Positions 6,815 to 14,364 of a stretch of 23,659 nt of DNA are shown here, one piece after another. The notes under the pieces are model-generated. The model made no database searches and had not been told where the DNA came from. It saw nothing but the letters and a program-made list of their open reading frames with translations. The stretch covers positions 1 through 23,659 of the IMG/VR virus record IMGVR_UViG_3300021963_000656, one strand, 5' to 3'. The stretch's first letter is position 1; each line of letters starts with the position of its first letter. Both the position numbers and the translations under genes were made by a program. The stretch is from a virus.

Positions 6815-7252
6815 TTATTCAGCGTCTGCTGCTTTTCCTTTTTTACCAATATTATACTTTTGCTCCAGAATCCAGTCGTTCTTGTCCTTATATGCAAGAA
6901 CTTTGATTTGGTTTAGAGGTGCAATATCAGTTACAGCACTTTCTTTTACAACTGTAATCAGTCCCCAGTCGGCAAGCAAACGAACAATGCGGTTGCGACG
7001 TTGCACATCATTTACAGTAAGATTGGCGTGTTTGCCATCAAGAGCAAACAGTTCCTTAAAGTGAACGATGTAGTATCTGCCCTGTTTATGTAGAATATGG
7101 CAGGACTGATAAAGTTTTTTCTCCTTTCTAGATGCAACTCCAATGCGGGTTAAAGTCTCACGGACTTTAAGGAAGTCATCAGGTTCATTAAGAAGTACCT
7201 CTACCATTTGGTCTTGAGACCATTCAACAGTAGGTTCTACCGTAGTAGTCAT
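6815..7252 (-). CDS. regA: RegA, translational repressor of early mRNAs
   Basis: RegA binds the ribosome binding sites of a set of early phage mRNAs and shuts down their translation, including its own in T4. The 145-aa protein aligns over its whole length with T4 RegA (122 aa): DDFLKVRETLTRIGVAS, then LYQSCHILHKQGRYYIVHFK, then VRLLADWGLI and a final WILEQKYNIG. The extra length is an N-terminal extension of about 20 residues and a Lys/Ala-rich tail. It is last in the operon; its ATG overlaps the gp62 stop by 4 nt (ATGA). A hairpin and a strong terminator follow. The gene order gp44-gp62-regA is as in T4, apart from two genes inserted between gp44 and gp62. Confidence 0.97.
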   Translation of the reverse strand: MTTTVEPTVEWSQDQMVEVLLNEPDDFLKVRETLTRIGVASRKEKKLYQSCHILHKQGRYYIVHFKELFALDGKHANLTVNDVQRRNRIVRLLADWGLITVVKESAVTDIAPLNQIKVLAYKDKNDWILEQKYNIGKKGKAADAE

Positions 7253-7623
7253 TTTGATCCTCCAATATCAAGTCGTTGTTTAATAAAATTTATTTGTTCT
7301 TGTGTCAGGATTTTCAGTGCTTGGGATGCTTTTTCATTACTATAACCATAGTAAGATTTAATACATTCTAAGTCTGTGACTTTATCCTTGCGGAGCCAGG
7401 GAGAAAATCTCTTCCGTTTCCTCAGACTATTTAGGTAAAATGAATATTGTAGATCTTTGTCAAGATGATGATTCATATTCATTTCGTTTGCATACATTAC
7501 ACAATCAATATGTCCGGACAGGCAACGATTGATAATATATGGGGGATATGATTTAATTCCCTCAGATAAATCTTCTTTTGTAGAATTAATTGAGTTCAAC
7601 CAGTCTTTAAGTTCGTATGTCAT
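7249..7623 (-). CDS. 62: gp62, clamp-loader small subunit
   Basis: gp62 joins four copies of gp44 to form the loader that opens and places the gp45 sliding clamp on primed DNA. The protein has 124 aa, shorter than T4 gp62 (187 aa), as is usual in cyanophages. It is all-helical by sequence, with recognisable elements DWLNSINSTKEDL near the N-terminus, YPPYIINRCLSGH, and a central block YSFYLNSLRKRKRFSPWLRK. It overlaps the 371-aa gene upstream and regA downstream by 4 nt each. The assignment rests on these family motifs plus the position directly before regA. Confidence 0.93.
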   Translation of the reverse strand: MTYELKDWLNSINSTKEDLSEGIKSYPPYIINRCLSGHIDCVMYANEMNMNHHLDKDLQYSFYLNSLRKRKRFSPWLRKDKVTDLECIKSYYGYSNEKASQALKILTQEQINFIKQRLDIGGSK

Positions 7624-8735
7624 CGTATAATTTGAATTTCCTCATCATCAGTCCAAAGTTCAACCTTATTTCTGAATCTATTTTCTTCTTTTAATTTTTC
7701 ATAACGCTTAGATGCCTTTTTCTTCCACCAAGCAATTATATTTTCCAGATAAAATTTATCCCAATTAGGACCACGAAGAAGTTTATCTTGTTCTCCAAGA
7801 ATTACTTCACGAACATTTGAGTACCCATACTCACAAATGTAGAATCTCTTTTTTTGAGTTAAGTTAAATGCTGCATTAATAACTTCATTAAAAATAAAAA
7901 GTTTATCTTGGTCTTTAAGAGAATTTTTAATGATTGAAATCATTTTTGTTTGTCTCTTCATCTTTTTAGAAGATGCTTTCTTATCAGTTAGGGGTTGATT
8001 ATTGTTCAGTACTGTAAAACGATCGTGAAGTTTATGAAATGCTTCGTCGTGAAGTAGAGGAAGAAACTTACTTTCTGTTAGTCCTTTGTAACGCATATAA
8101 GGTTTGAGTCCATCATATTGCGATGCATCTGTGGTAGAACCATAAAGTGAGGTGGTCTCAAAGAGTGCAATATCCTTCTCAAACACTTCATTCAGCGTCT
8201 CACGAGCAAAATGAGAACAACATAAAAGTGCCAAGAGTTTACCACCCAAGTAATTGTAACCGAATGGTTGAGATGGAACAATCACAAAACCCATAGCTGC
8301 ATGACGATTAAAAATAGAAAGATCAGGTGCTTTTCCTAACCATTCATTTCTAGGTTTTGAGTTAATCGTAGGAGATCCAAAACGAATAAATCCAAGAACT
8401 TTTTTTGTATTCTTTTCAAATATCATCCAACGAAGTTCTCTTCCAGGAATATTACTTTCGTTGTTATGAGATGATACTACTTGTAAAAGAGTATTGTAAT
8501 GTTCTTGCGGTAATGCTTTCTGAAAACGTTCACCTACAAACTTAATATCAAATTCCATATCCTCAGGATGAAGGTCTTCATTAAAAAACTCATCGTGAAG
8601 AGGAGCAAGAGTGTTTGTAGTTTTGATAACTTCTCTTTTTACAAAACGCAGATAATCTTCAATATTTCCCATTTGAGAAAAATATTTAATAAATTCATCC
8701 GCAGCCCATTGAGCGTCTTGTTCAGAAATAATCAT
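7620..8735 (-). CDS. Unrecognised 371-aa protein inside the clamp-loader operon; possible DUF4338-like core
   Basis: I do not recognise this protein with certainty. Residues about 100-230 contain an acyltransferase-like strand pattern: LRWMIFEKNTKKVLGFIRFG, then NEWLG, a hydrophobic GFVIVPSQPFGYNYLGGKLL helix-turn, an ALFETTSLYG segment and YMRYKGLT. This order (LG-strand, R-x-WLG, VP..., ETxxxYG, Y-x-GLT) recalls the DUF4338 family that includes the Druantia protein DruA, but the match is weak and from memory. The C-terminal third is Lys-rich and ends WTDDEEIQIIR. The start overlaps the 68-aa gene by 4 nt and the stop overlaps gp62 by 4 nt, so it is made with the clamp loader. A GNAT-like enzyme or a replication accessory factor are both possible. 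Confidence 0.85.
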   Translation of the reverse strand: MIISEQDAQWAADEFIKYFSQMGNIEDYLRFVKREVIKTTNTLAPLHDEFFNEDLHPEDMEFDIKFVGERFQKALPQEHYNTLLQVVSSHNNESNIPGRELRWMIFEKNTKKVLGFIRFGSPTINSKPRNEWLGKAPDLSIFNRHAAMGFVIVPSQPFGYNYLGGKLLALLCCSHFARETLNEVFEKDIALFETTSLYGSTTDASQYDGLKPYMRYKGLTESKFLPLLHDEAFHKLHDRFTVLNNNQPLTDKKASSKKMKRQTKMISIIKNSLKDQDKLFIFNEVINAAFNLTQKKRFYICEYGYSNVREVILGEQDKLLRGPNWDKFYLENIIAWWKKKASKRYEKLKEENRFRNKVELWTDDEEIQIIR

Positions 8736-8938
8736 TCAAACTGGCTCACTCTATTTGTTTTAGAACGTGGTACTTCATAAGGTACAACACAAGTCACAGA
8801 AATTGCAGTTGATTTTGTTGCCTTTGCCATTTCACGATAACCTAGTCCAACATAAATTTGCCCACCAACCACAGCAACTGCCATAGCACCCCAGAAAATA
8901 TAATACCACTTTGCTTTTACTTGATGTTCTTTATTCAT
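8732..8938 (-). CDS. Small single-pass membrane protein, 68 aa
   Basis: The sequence has a charged N-terminus (MNKEHQVKAK), one hydrophobic segment at about residues 11-32 (YYIFWGAMAVAVVGGQIYVG) and a polar C-terminal half with several Thr, Ser and Arg. There is no signal-peptidase motif, so a permanently anchored protein is likely. Both ends overlap neighbours by 4 nt (the gp44 stop and the 371-aa start), so it is translated in series with the clamp loader. Function is not recognised. Membrane tethering of the replisome would fit the context but is speculation. Confidence 0.85.
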   Translation of the reverse strand: MNKEHQVKAKWYYIFWGAMAVAVVGGQIYVGLGYREMAKATKSTAISVTCVVPYEVPRSKTNRVSQFE

Positions 8939-9882
8939 TTGAACTCACACTCCACCATAATTTCAGTAAGGGCGGCAAGAAGATTTATTTCTTGGTCAGC
9001 AACGAACGCACATTGGTATTGATACTTAGCAAGAATAAGAACGGCAGCAGGGATAGTTGCGGGTGAAAGACTATCATAAGCGGCGTCATAAACCCTGCGA
9101 AGTAGACTAGAAGCGTCGTTATCCAAGTTCCCGACCACCCACTTTCTGACTTCAGTAAAATTTTTATCTTTAAGATGCTTGATAAGATCATTGGTTTTTA
9201 CATCACTAAAAGTTGCAAGAATACCAGAGTTAATTTCTCCACCAGAGGAATAACGTTGACATTCATTTAGAACTCTGCGCCAGTCTGGGAAGTGTTTGTT
9301 GATAAGTTCTGCAATAACTTTGAGATCATATTTAATGTTTTCCGTATCCAGGATACTTTGCAGACGACTAAGGAAAGATACTGCCAGTTGGGCTTTTTCT
9401 TTTCCTTTGATAGAAAAATCAATAACGGCACATCGAGAATGAAGTGGTTCGATGATTTTGTTTTTGTAGTTGCAAGTGAAGATAAATCGGCAGTTGTTAG
9501 CAAATTCCTCAATAGACGCCCGTAGGAGGAGTTGTACGTCTGAGGTTGTGTTATCTGCCTCATCAATAATGATGACTTTGTGTTTAGCAGTTGACGAAAG
9601 CGATACGGTCGAAGCAAAGTTTTTCGCATTGTTTCGGACAGTATCGAGGAATCTACCTTCGTCGGATCCATTGATGACATAAACATCTACTCCAAGTTCA
9701 TTGCAGAGTGCCTTTGCTACAGTAGTCTTGCCACATCCAGCAGGACCAGCAAGAAGAAGATTAGGAACCTCTCCTTTATCTAAGAAGTCTTTAAAGGTTT
9801 TTTTAGTTGCATCTGGAAGGATGCAATCTTCAATAGTTTTGGGACGGTATTTTTCGACCCAGAGAAATTCATCACGACTCAT
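8935..9882 (-). CDS. 44: gp44, clamp-loader ATPase large subunit
   Basis: gp44 is a AAA+ ATPase that, with gp62, loads the gp45 clamp. Length is 315 aa, like T4 gp44 (319). The N-terminal WVEKYRPKTI box is typical of clamp loaders. Walker A GPAGCGKT is at residues 46-53, Walker B DEAD at 106-109 and the arginine-finger motif SRC at 148-150. The C-terminal third is the helical collar. ATG at 9882 follows the 170-aa gene stop by only 3 nt. The next gene starts 4 nt before its end. Identity is certain. Confidence 0.97.
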   Translation of the reverse strand: MSRDEFLWVEKYRPKTIEDCILPDATKKTFKDFLDKGEVPNLLLAGPAGCGKTTVAKALCNELGVDVYVINGSDEGRFLDTVRNNAKNFASTVSLSSTAKHKVIIIDEADNTTSDVQLLLRASIEEFANNCRFIFTCNYKNKIIEPLHSRCAVIDFSIKGKEKAQLAVSFLSRLQSILDTENIKYDLKVIAELINKHFPDWRRVLNECQRYSSGGEINSGILATFSDVKTNDLIKHLKDKNFTEVRKWVVGNLDNDASSLLRRVYDAAYDSLSPATIPAAVLILAKYQYQCAFVADQEINLLAALTEIMVECEFK

Positions 9883-9885
9883 AAT

Positions 9886-10398
9886 TTATACCCAATCAGG
9901 TTTACGTTCTGGCATACGAAGATAGTTATTTGCTACCCAAGGTTTGGATGCAATGTACATCTTATAAGCAGTAAAAGTGTCAATATTCGTGTCAAATTTA
10001 TACTCATCTGGCATAGCACGAGCGAATGGAGTTACCTCTGTTAGTTTACCTTTTGGAAAAAGATAGTATGCTTCTATCAAAGTATTTTGGCACGAATGCG
10101 TTTTATTATAACGCAAAGTATATTCGTCGCACAAGTTCAGTCCCCATTTAATCAACCAATAAGCATTGTCTATTGATTTTGCTGCCCACTGAGTACAGGG
10201 GTGATTACGAAAAGCACCCTTTTCAGTTTTGTATGGAGCGCCATCTGCCTTAGGGAGAGTTCCGTACCCGTGTCCCCACTTCTCTGATGCCACAATAGAG
10301 AGCATTTGGCACGCCTCTAAAGGCATTTTACATATGTGCTTATCCGGAAGTACGATTGCACTTTCTGCAGGCCACGGGGATGTAACAAATATATTCAA
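9886..10398 (-). CDS. Conserved phage protein, 170 aa, TTG start; family sometimes labelled pyrimidine-dimer glycosylase-like
   Basis: The product starts MNIFVTSPWPAESAIVLPDK and carries the family blocks KMPLEACQMLS, NHPCTQWAAKS, LCDEYTLRYNKTHSC and TPFARAMPDEYK. Proteins of this type are widespread in T4-like and other phages. Some are annotated as related to pyrimidine-dimer DNA glycosylase, but I see no direct resemblance to T4 DenV and do not assert that activity. The start must be the TTG at 10398: MNIFV is the usual beginning of the family, no ATG is available nearby, and AGGA sits 7 nt upstream inside the last codons of the endonuclease gene. It lies between that endonuclease and gp44. 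Confidence 0.85.
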   Translation of the reverse strand: MNIFVTSPWPAESAIVLPDKHICKMPLEACQMLSIVASEKWGHGYGTLPKADGAPYKTEKGAFRNHPCTQWAAKSIDNAYWLIKWGLNLCDEYTLRYNKTHSCQNTLIEAYYLFPKGKLTEVTPFARAMPDEYKFDTNIDTFTAYKMYIASKPWVANNYLRMPERKPDWV

Positions 10399-10400
10399 AG

Positions 10401-10982
10401 TTAGTTCCTCAAAGTTTTATAATAATTTAAAAGTAGTTCTAACTCTTCAACTGTAGCATCTCTTTTTAAGATGTTTGCTCTCCTACTGACAACTGTAACA
10501 TTTCCTTTTATATAACCTTTGGAACTGTCAATTCTATCAACACTAGGAGCAGACATCCAAGTTTGCTTATCCTCTCTTTTTAATTCAAATCCAAATACGG
10601 GACATTTTTCTGGAATTATAATATCTTCCAATTCAATAGAAAACTCTCTTCCAGTTCTTTTGCATCTCGATTTGATGTTTTTGTAGAGAAGTTTAGCAGC
10701 ATCAACTTTCCAATCTCTGTTTAATTTTTCAGTTTGTCTTATCTTTGTAGAACATTTTTTACAAATGTCTTTTGTTCCAGAATTAACATTCCATTTTTCA
10801 ATTAAACTAAACTTATTAAGATTTAGTGATTGATTACACTCTTCACAAACTTTGTATCTGTTTGGATTTTCTTCTCTATTCTTCATACCAAATTCTCTTG
10901 CATTATATACATTCATACATTTGCAAGAGCAAAACTTTTTTTGTCTTTTACCAAGAATAGAATTACATTCCAAACAATACAT
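10401..10982 (-). CDS. Putative HNH-like homing endonuclease with Cys-rich zinc-binding N-terminus
   Basis: The 193-aa protein has an N-terminal half with repeated Cys pairs (C3/C6, C18/C20/C22, C46/C49, C74/C77) suggesting zinc knuckles that bind DNA. The C-terminal half has IPEKCPVFG (residues 123-131), SVDRIDSSKGY (147-157), KGNVTVVS (159-166), RAN with N170, then LKRDATVEELELL. This series is typical of free-standing phage HNH-type endonucleases. The catalytic His is replaced or displaced in the DRID motif, as in many phage members. It sits between gp45 and gp44, which are adjacent in T4, so it is probably a mobile insertion. The last codons supply the ribosome binding site for the next gene. 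The subfamily and the target are not determined. Confidence 0.82.
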   Translation of the reverse strand: MYCLECNSILGKRQKKFCSCKCMNVYNAREFGMKNREENPNRYKVCEECNQSLNLNKFSLIEKWNVNSGTKDICKKCSTKIRQTEKLNRDWKVDAAKLLYKNIKSRCKRTGREFSIELEDIIIPEKCPVFGFELKREDKQTWMSAPSVDRIDSSKGYIKGNVTVVSRRANILKRDATVEELELLLNYYKTLRN

Positions 10983-11036
10983 TTGCTTGTTTTCTAACTA
11001 CATAACTATTTATAAAAAAGAATACTTACAGATGTA

Positions 11037-11339
11037 TTAATACATAAAATCTGTTACTTTTACTCTTTTAACCAATCCATATTTTTCAATAAACCAATCA
11101 ATAATTATTTGGAAATAACTTTTATTTACTGAAGGAATATTTTTAATATGAAGTGGTTTTTCGGTTGATAATCCCATTAAAGAAATACAGTTATCAATAT
11201 CATAACAATAAATTTTTTGCCTCCCATAAAATTCAATATTTAAGTAATCCCGTATAAACTTTACAGGAATTTTATTATCAATTTGTTGAGGAACAAAAGA
11301 AGAATCCCAAGATAAGCAACAAGATTTAAAATAATTCAT
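11037..11339 (-). CDS. Unrecognised 100-aa protein next to the endonuclease
   Basis: The product begins MNYFKSCCLSWDSSFVPQQI and ends VKRVKVTDFMY. I chose ATG at 11339, five bases after the gp45 stop at 11344; the reading frame is open further upstream but that part overlaps gp45 and looks non-coding. The protein is rich in Ile, Tyr, Lys and Cys and strongly AT-biased in its DNA, like the adjacent endonuclease gene. No domain is recognised. A 54-nt gap with stops in the region separates it from the endonuclease start. It probably arrived together with the endonuclease, or is a poorly conserved accessory gene; this is inference from position and composition. Confidence 0.65.
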   Translation of the reverse strand: MNYFKSCCLSWDSSFVPQQIDNKIPVKFIRDYLNIEFYGRQKIYCYDIDNCISLMGLSTEKPLHIKNIPSVNKSYFQIIIDWFIEKYGLVKRVKVTDFMY

Positions 11340-11343
11340 TCTA

Positions 11344-12009
11344 TCAACCAAAAGTAGAATCAGGTTCCAGAGCAATATAATACACCAGATCGTGATTTTT
11401 GGAAGTAAATCGTGACAAAAGTTTTGAAGAAACAACTACTTCATAAGTTCCAGGAAGAACTTTAATATTTTCTACTTTAAAGTTGAAAACGAAGTTAGTA
11501 TCAGTTTCACCAACAACAACAGCAAAGTCATTGGAGGTTTCATTCTTCTTATCACGAACCACCAGTTTTACTACACCCGCTTCACCAACAGCAGAAATAT
11601 CAGGAAGTTGATAAACAGCAGCTGCTTTCAGAAGTTTATCAAGTTGTTCAGTGCTCACCTCAAAACACACATCTTCACTGGGAAGATTGATTGCTTTATC
11701 AGGAGGAGTGATGATAACAGCGGGATCTGCAAAGAAATACTTAGAACGAGACTTACCTTCTTTGATGACAACATATCCATCATTCTGAAAATCAAGTTCA
11801 GGACTTTGATACAAACCAAGACCATTAAGGAACTGGTTTAGATCATAGATACCAAAATCTTTGGGGAGATCTTCGGTTACAGTTGCTTCTGCAAGGATAT
11901 TCTTCATTACAGAGATAGTGCGAAGTTTGCTACCTTGCTTGAAGAGAATAGATTGGTTAATAGAAGAAAAGTTCTTCAGTACAGAGAGAGTTTTATCAGA
12001 GAGTTTCAT
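11344..12009 (-). CDS. 45: gp45, sliding clamp (processivity factor)
   Basis: gp45 is the trimeric ring that holds gp43 on DNA; in T4 it also activates late transcription by contacting gp55/gp33. The 221-aa protein aligns with T4 gp45: MKLSDKTLSVLKNFSSINQS at the start, YDLNQFLNGLGL, ADPAVIITPPDKAI, a TNFVFNF strand and ALEPDSTFG at the end. I chose ATG at 12009; a TTG two codons upstream (12015) overlaps the DUF3310 stop and is less likely, because T4 gp45 begins with the same MKLS. The gene begins 2 nt after DUF3310 ends. Confidence 0.97.
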   Translation of the reverse strand: MKLSDKTLSVLKNFSSINQSILFKQGSKLRTISVMKNILAEATVTEDLPKDFGIYDLNQFLNGLGLYQSPELDFQNDGYVVIKEGKSRSKYFFADPAVIITPPDKAINLPSEDVCFEVSTEQLDKLLKAAAVYQLPDISAVGEAGVVKLVVRDKKNETSNDFAVVVGETDTNFVFNFKVENIKVLPGTYEVVVSSKLLSRFTSKNHDLVYYIALEPDSTFG

Positions 12010-12011
12010 AA

Positions 12012-12557
12012 TCAATAGGGATAATCGCTAACGTTATTTTTGTGAAGACCAGCAAAGTGATAGAGAAGAACGCAATAATGAATTGCTTTCAAAATATCCT
12101 GTTTAGATTTTCCGTTCTTTTTACCAAAACGAGAAAGATATTTGATTGCATTACTACGACAGAATGGTTCACTATCACCAATACTTTCAATCAAATCAAG
12201 GGTTTGAGTTTTGGATTCCTGAGAAGTATAGTGAGAATGATAAGTACTAGAAAGATACTGTTCAATTTCTTTTAGGGTTTTATCTTCCTCATATTTCCAA
12301 AATCCATTTTTGTTTGTATCTTCAGGCATTTCAAGATTAAAAGTCGAATTAAGTGTAATGTGGTCGTCACCAAGACCACCAGGAAGTCCAGACCCAGTAA
12401 AAACAATTGTATCTGGAGAATAAAAAGGATTTCCAGTTAAACTAATACCATCTTCTTCCCAGAAGTCTTGATTGTATTTTACAGAGTCTGCGGCAGGAAC
12501 TGCAGAAAATCCTTCTGGAAGAAGACTTTCATAAGTGCTCTCAAAGTTTTCAGACAT
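12012..12557 (-). CDS. DUF3310-domain protein
   Basis: The 181-aa protein has an N-terminal half of about 95 residues rich in Gly, Pro and acidic residues with no recognised domain, then a DUF3310-type helical domain. This runs from HSHYTS at about 108-112 through LDLIESIG, SNAIKYLSRFGKKNGKSK at about 135-152, to DILKAIHYCVLLYHF. DUF3310 occurs in many phages near nucleotide-metabolism or replication genes; its biochemical role is unsettled, although some members are loosely labelled nucleotide kinases, for which no P-loop is seen here. It is the first gene after the CobS-like terminator and leads directly into gp45, with a 2-nt gap, suggesting co-expression with the replisome. Confidence 0.82.
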   Translation of the reverse strand: MSENFESTYESLLPEGFSAVPAADSVKYNQDFWEEDGISLTGNPFYSPDTIVFTGSGLPGGLGDDHITLNSTFNLEMPEDTNKNGFWKYEEDKTLKEIEQYLSSTYHSHYTSQESKTQTLDLIESIGDSEPFCRSNAIKYLSRFGKKNGKSKQDILKAIHYCVLLYHFAGLHKNNVSDYPY

Positions 12558-12578
12558 TGTGTTTCATAGTAAAGGTAC

Positions 12579-12604
12579 AAAAGAGAAGGCACATTGACCT
12601 TCTC
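12579..12604 (-). terminator. Terminator after the cobS-like gene
   Basis: The minus strand carries the perfect seven-base stem GAGAAGG/CCTTCTC with an 8-nt loop, followed by TTTTGT. It begins 9 nt after the CobS-like stop codon. The short T-run suggests partial read-through into the DUF3310-gp45 operon. Confidence 0.75.
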
Positions 12605-12612
12605 ATATTCTA

Positions 12613-13713
12613 TCAATTTGTTTGCTGTTCGTCAACAGGAAGTTGAAAATCAGCATCTACTTTATCATAGAGTTCCAGGAAGGACTGCTTGGTCTCATCA
12701 TCAAAGCGGTTCACGCACACTTGGATTGCTTTTGCCTTATCTTGGAAGATGCTGTAGGCACGGATGATGTGAACCAGACGGCGGGTGCTGATGATTTCCT
12801 CAATACCACCATCATAGAAGGTCTTGCGGATAATGTCTGCCCAGTCCACCAGACGCTTGCAGAAGTCACGGTCTTCCACACCCAAGTCCAGAGCGATACC
12901 TTCCAGAATCTTCTGTTCAGTTGCAGGGGCAGGATAGGACTGCTCAAAGGTCACAGGGAAACGCTCCAGGAATGCTTCATTGAGGACATTGGTGCCGATG
13001 AAGCGGCCGTCATCACTACCCTTACCCTTGGTGTTAGCGGTAGCAATCACATTGAAACCAGCGGCAGGTTTCACGAAACGACCAATCTTTTTCAGAAAGA
13101 CACCTTTGCCTTCAAGGACGGATTGTAGACAAAGGATTTTGTTACTAGCGAGGTCGATTTCGTCCAGGAGTAGCACAGCACCTCGTTCAAGTGCTTCGAT
13201 GACTGGCCCGTTGTGCCAAGCAGTTTCGCCATTAACAAGACGGAATCCACCAATCAAGTCATCTTCGTCAGTTTCAATAGTGATATTCACACGAATCAGT
13301 TCACGCTTCAGTTGAGAACACGCTTGTTCCACACTGAAAGTTTTACCGTTACCAGAGAGACCTGTAATGAACGTAGGATAAAAGAAACCAGATTGAATAA
13401 TTTTTTTAATATCGTTAAAATTACCAAACTTGACGAAGGTATCATCTTTTTCAGGAATAAGGTTTTGATGCACTTCGGGGAGAACAGAAACATTATTGAA
13501 AGAACGTTCAATTTCCTGAACACGTTCCTGAGTCACTTCAAGATTCCACTTTCCACGACCAATTTTAAACTGCTCAAGACGTTTGGTAACAGTTTGATAA
13601 GCAATAGACCTTGAAGCACAGTAACCGCGAACATCAGCAGCAGTAAATTCTGTACCAAAAGTACTCTTAAGATCGTTAAGAATTTGATCGTCGGTCATTT
13701 GAATGCGGGGCAT
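12613..13713 (-). CDS. cobS: CobS-like AAA+ (MoxR-type) ATPase
   Basis: The protein (366 aa from ATG 13713) is annotated in cyanophages as cobaltochelatase subunit CobS. Walker A GLSGNGKT is at residues 118-125, the Walker B LLLDEID acid pair is at 184-185, ATANTKGKGSDDGRF is the sensor 1 region and a helical lid follows. An N-terminal domain of about 75 residues looks DNA-binding-like or adaptor-like. I prefer ATG 13713: the upstream frame only adds seven codons from a TTG close to the predicted transcript start. The partner VWA protein is encoded just upstream. True CobS inserts cobalt into the corrin ring together with CobN, for which no gene is seen here, so a general MoxR/VWA remodelling role is equally possible. 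Confidence 0.93.
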   Translation of the reverse strand: MPRIQMTDDQILNDLKSTFGTEFTAADVRGYCASRSIAYQTVTKRLEQFKIGRGKWNLEVTQERVQEIERSFNNVSVLPEVHQNLIPEKDDTFVKFGNFNDIKKIIQSGFFYPTFITGLSGNGKTFSVEQACSQLKRELIRVNITIETDEDDLIGGFRLVNGETAWHNGPVIEALERGAVLLLDEIDLASNKILCLQSVLEGKGVFLKKIGRFVKPAAGFNVIATANTKGKGSDDGRFIGTNVLNEAFLERFPVTFEQSYPAPATEQKILEGIALDLGVEDRDFCKRLVDWADIIRKTFYDGGIEEIISTRRLVHIIRAYSIFQDKAKAIQVCVNRFDDETKQSFLELYDKVDADFQLPVDEQQTN

Positions 13714-13742
13714 AATGTGGTTGTTTTGTTTCAACTGAAGTC

Positions 13743-13748
13743 ATTATA
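13743..13748 (-). promoter_or_regulatory. Candidate -10 element (TATAAT) upstream of the cobS-like gene
   Basis: A perfect TATAAT follows the terminator T-run (TTTTTTTGTTT) without a gap, 29 nt before the preferred ATG at 13713. No clear -35 hexamer is present since the hairpin occupies its place. It is the second perfect TATAAT directly behind a terminator in this window. Confidence 0.5.
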
Positions 13749-13752
13749 AAAC

Positions 13753-13774
13753 AAAAAAAGGGTCTCAAGGACCC
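13753..13774 (-). terminator. Terminator after the 61-aa gene
   Basis: On the minus strand GGGTC CTTGA GACCC is a perfect five-base stem with a 5-nt loop, followed by seven T residues. It starts 8 nt after the 61-aa gene stop and ends the CobT-like/124-aa/61-aa unit. Confidence 0.85.
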
Positions 13775-13781
13775 CCAGTGG

Positions 13782-13967
13782 TCAGTTAGCCAACTGGTTT
13801 CGAAGTGTTTCGAGATATTCCTTGCTACCACAATGACCTTTATATCCGGGATAGTACCTTTCAACCATAGCAGGAACACCCATTGCGGTAATAGAACTAC
13901 CACACTTTACCCAAACTTCTTTGGTATCATATTTAACAACGTGTTCAAGTGGGAATTTAGATTTCAT
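13782..13967 (-). CDS. Hypothetical protein, 61 aa
   Basis: The product begins MKSKFPLEHVVKYDTKEVWV and ends YLETLRNQLAN. It has two Cys (in VKCGSS and GHCGS), a Gly/Pro-rich middle and no membrane segment. It follows the 124-aa gene by 2 nt and precedes a strong terminator, which supports a real gene at the end of a transcript. No domain or function is recognised. The compact Cys/Gly layout with several aromatic residues could be a small folded domain. Confidence 0.72.
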   Translation of the reverse strand: MKSKFPLEHVVKYDTKEVWVKCGSSITAMGVPAMVERYYPGYKGHCGSKEYLETLRNQLAN

Positions 13968-13969
13968 AA

Positions 13970-14344
13970 TTATTTTGTTGATTTATATCCATGACGTTTA
14001 GCATAATCCATATAAGATTCGCCAGGTTTCAATTTTTTAGGATCTTCCTTTGGTTTAGATGCCCCTTCTTGATCTTCACGAGCACGAAGTTTTGGTCCTC
14101 TTCCGGGCATTTTTTTATCTTGTTCTGGATCTGGATGCCACCAGTCACCTGCCTCTTTTAACTTTTTTTGTTCTTTCTCTTTTTTCAACCAACCACTTTG
14201 CATCACCCCAGATAATGGAATTTTTACGGTTGGTTTATCATCTGGACCACCACCATAATCTCTGCCTTTATAATCAGTTCCACGGTGAGGACGACCCGTG
14301 GACCGATCATATGCTTCATTTATGAATTGCTGATAGGTCTTCAT
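13970..14344 (-). CDS. Candidate internal head (packaged) protein, 124 aa, T4-type capsid-targeting N-terminus
   Basis: The sequence begins MKTYQQFINEAYDRSTGRP. The first ten residues differ from the T4 capsid-targeting sequence MKTYQEFIAE at only two positions, and INE followed by Ala matches the (L/I)-x-E site cut by the gp21 prohead protease. The rest is very hydrophilic and basic, with repeated Lys-Pro, Lys-Glu and Gly-Pro stretches, like T4 internal proteins that are packaged with DNA and injected. A CTAAATA late-promoter motif lies 20 nt upstream. If correct, the mature protein of about 114 residues would enter the host at infection. The N-terminal match is seen directly; packaging and ejection are inferred. 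It could instead be a scaffold-core or prohead-associated protein. Confidence 0.75.
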   Translation of the reverse strand: MKTYQQFINEAYDRSTGRPHRGTDYKGRDYGGGPDDKPTVKIPLSGVMQSGWLKKEKEQKKLKEAGDWWHPDPEQDKKMPGRGPKLRAREDQEGASKPKEDPKKLKPGESYMDYAKRHGYKSTK

Positions 14345-14364
14345 ATTAACAGATACTTTTTAGG

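Noticed and set aside
9886-10398. T4 DenV (pyrimidine-dimer glycosylase) identity for the 170-aa protein
   Set aside because: No direct similarity to DenV catalytic N-terminus; only a loose label used for this family, so function is left open.
11037-11435. Longer 132-aa version of the 100-aa orphan gene
   Set aside because: The extra N-terminus overlaps the gp45 coding sequence by 92 nt; ATG 11339 just after the gp45 stop is more plausible.
12622-13614. Long plus-strand reading frames opposite the cobS-like gene (168, 111 and 133 aa)
   Set aside because: They are antisense to a well-supported AAA+ gene, show no recognisable domain or ribosome binding site, and no plus-strand promoter is visible there.
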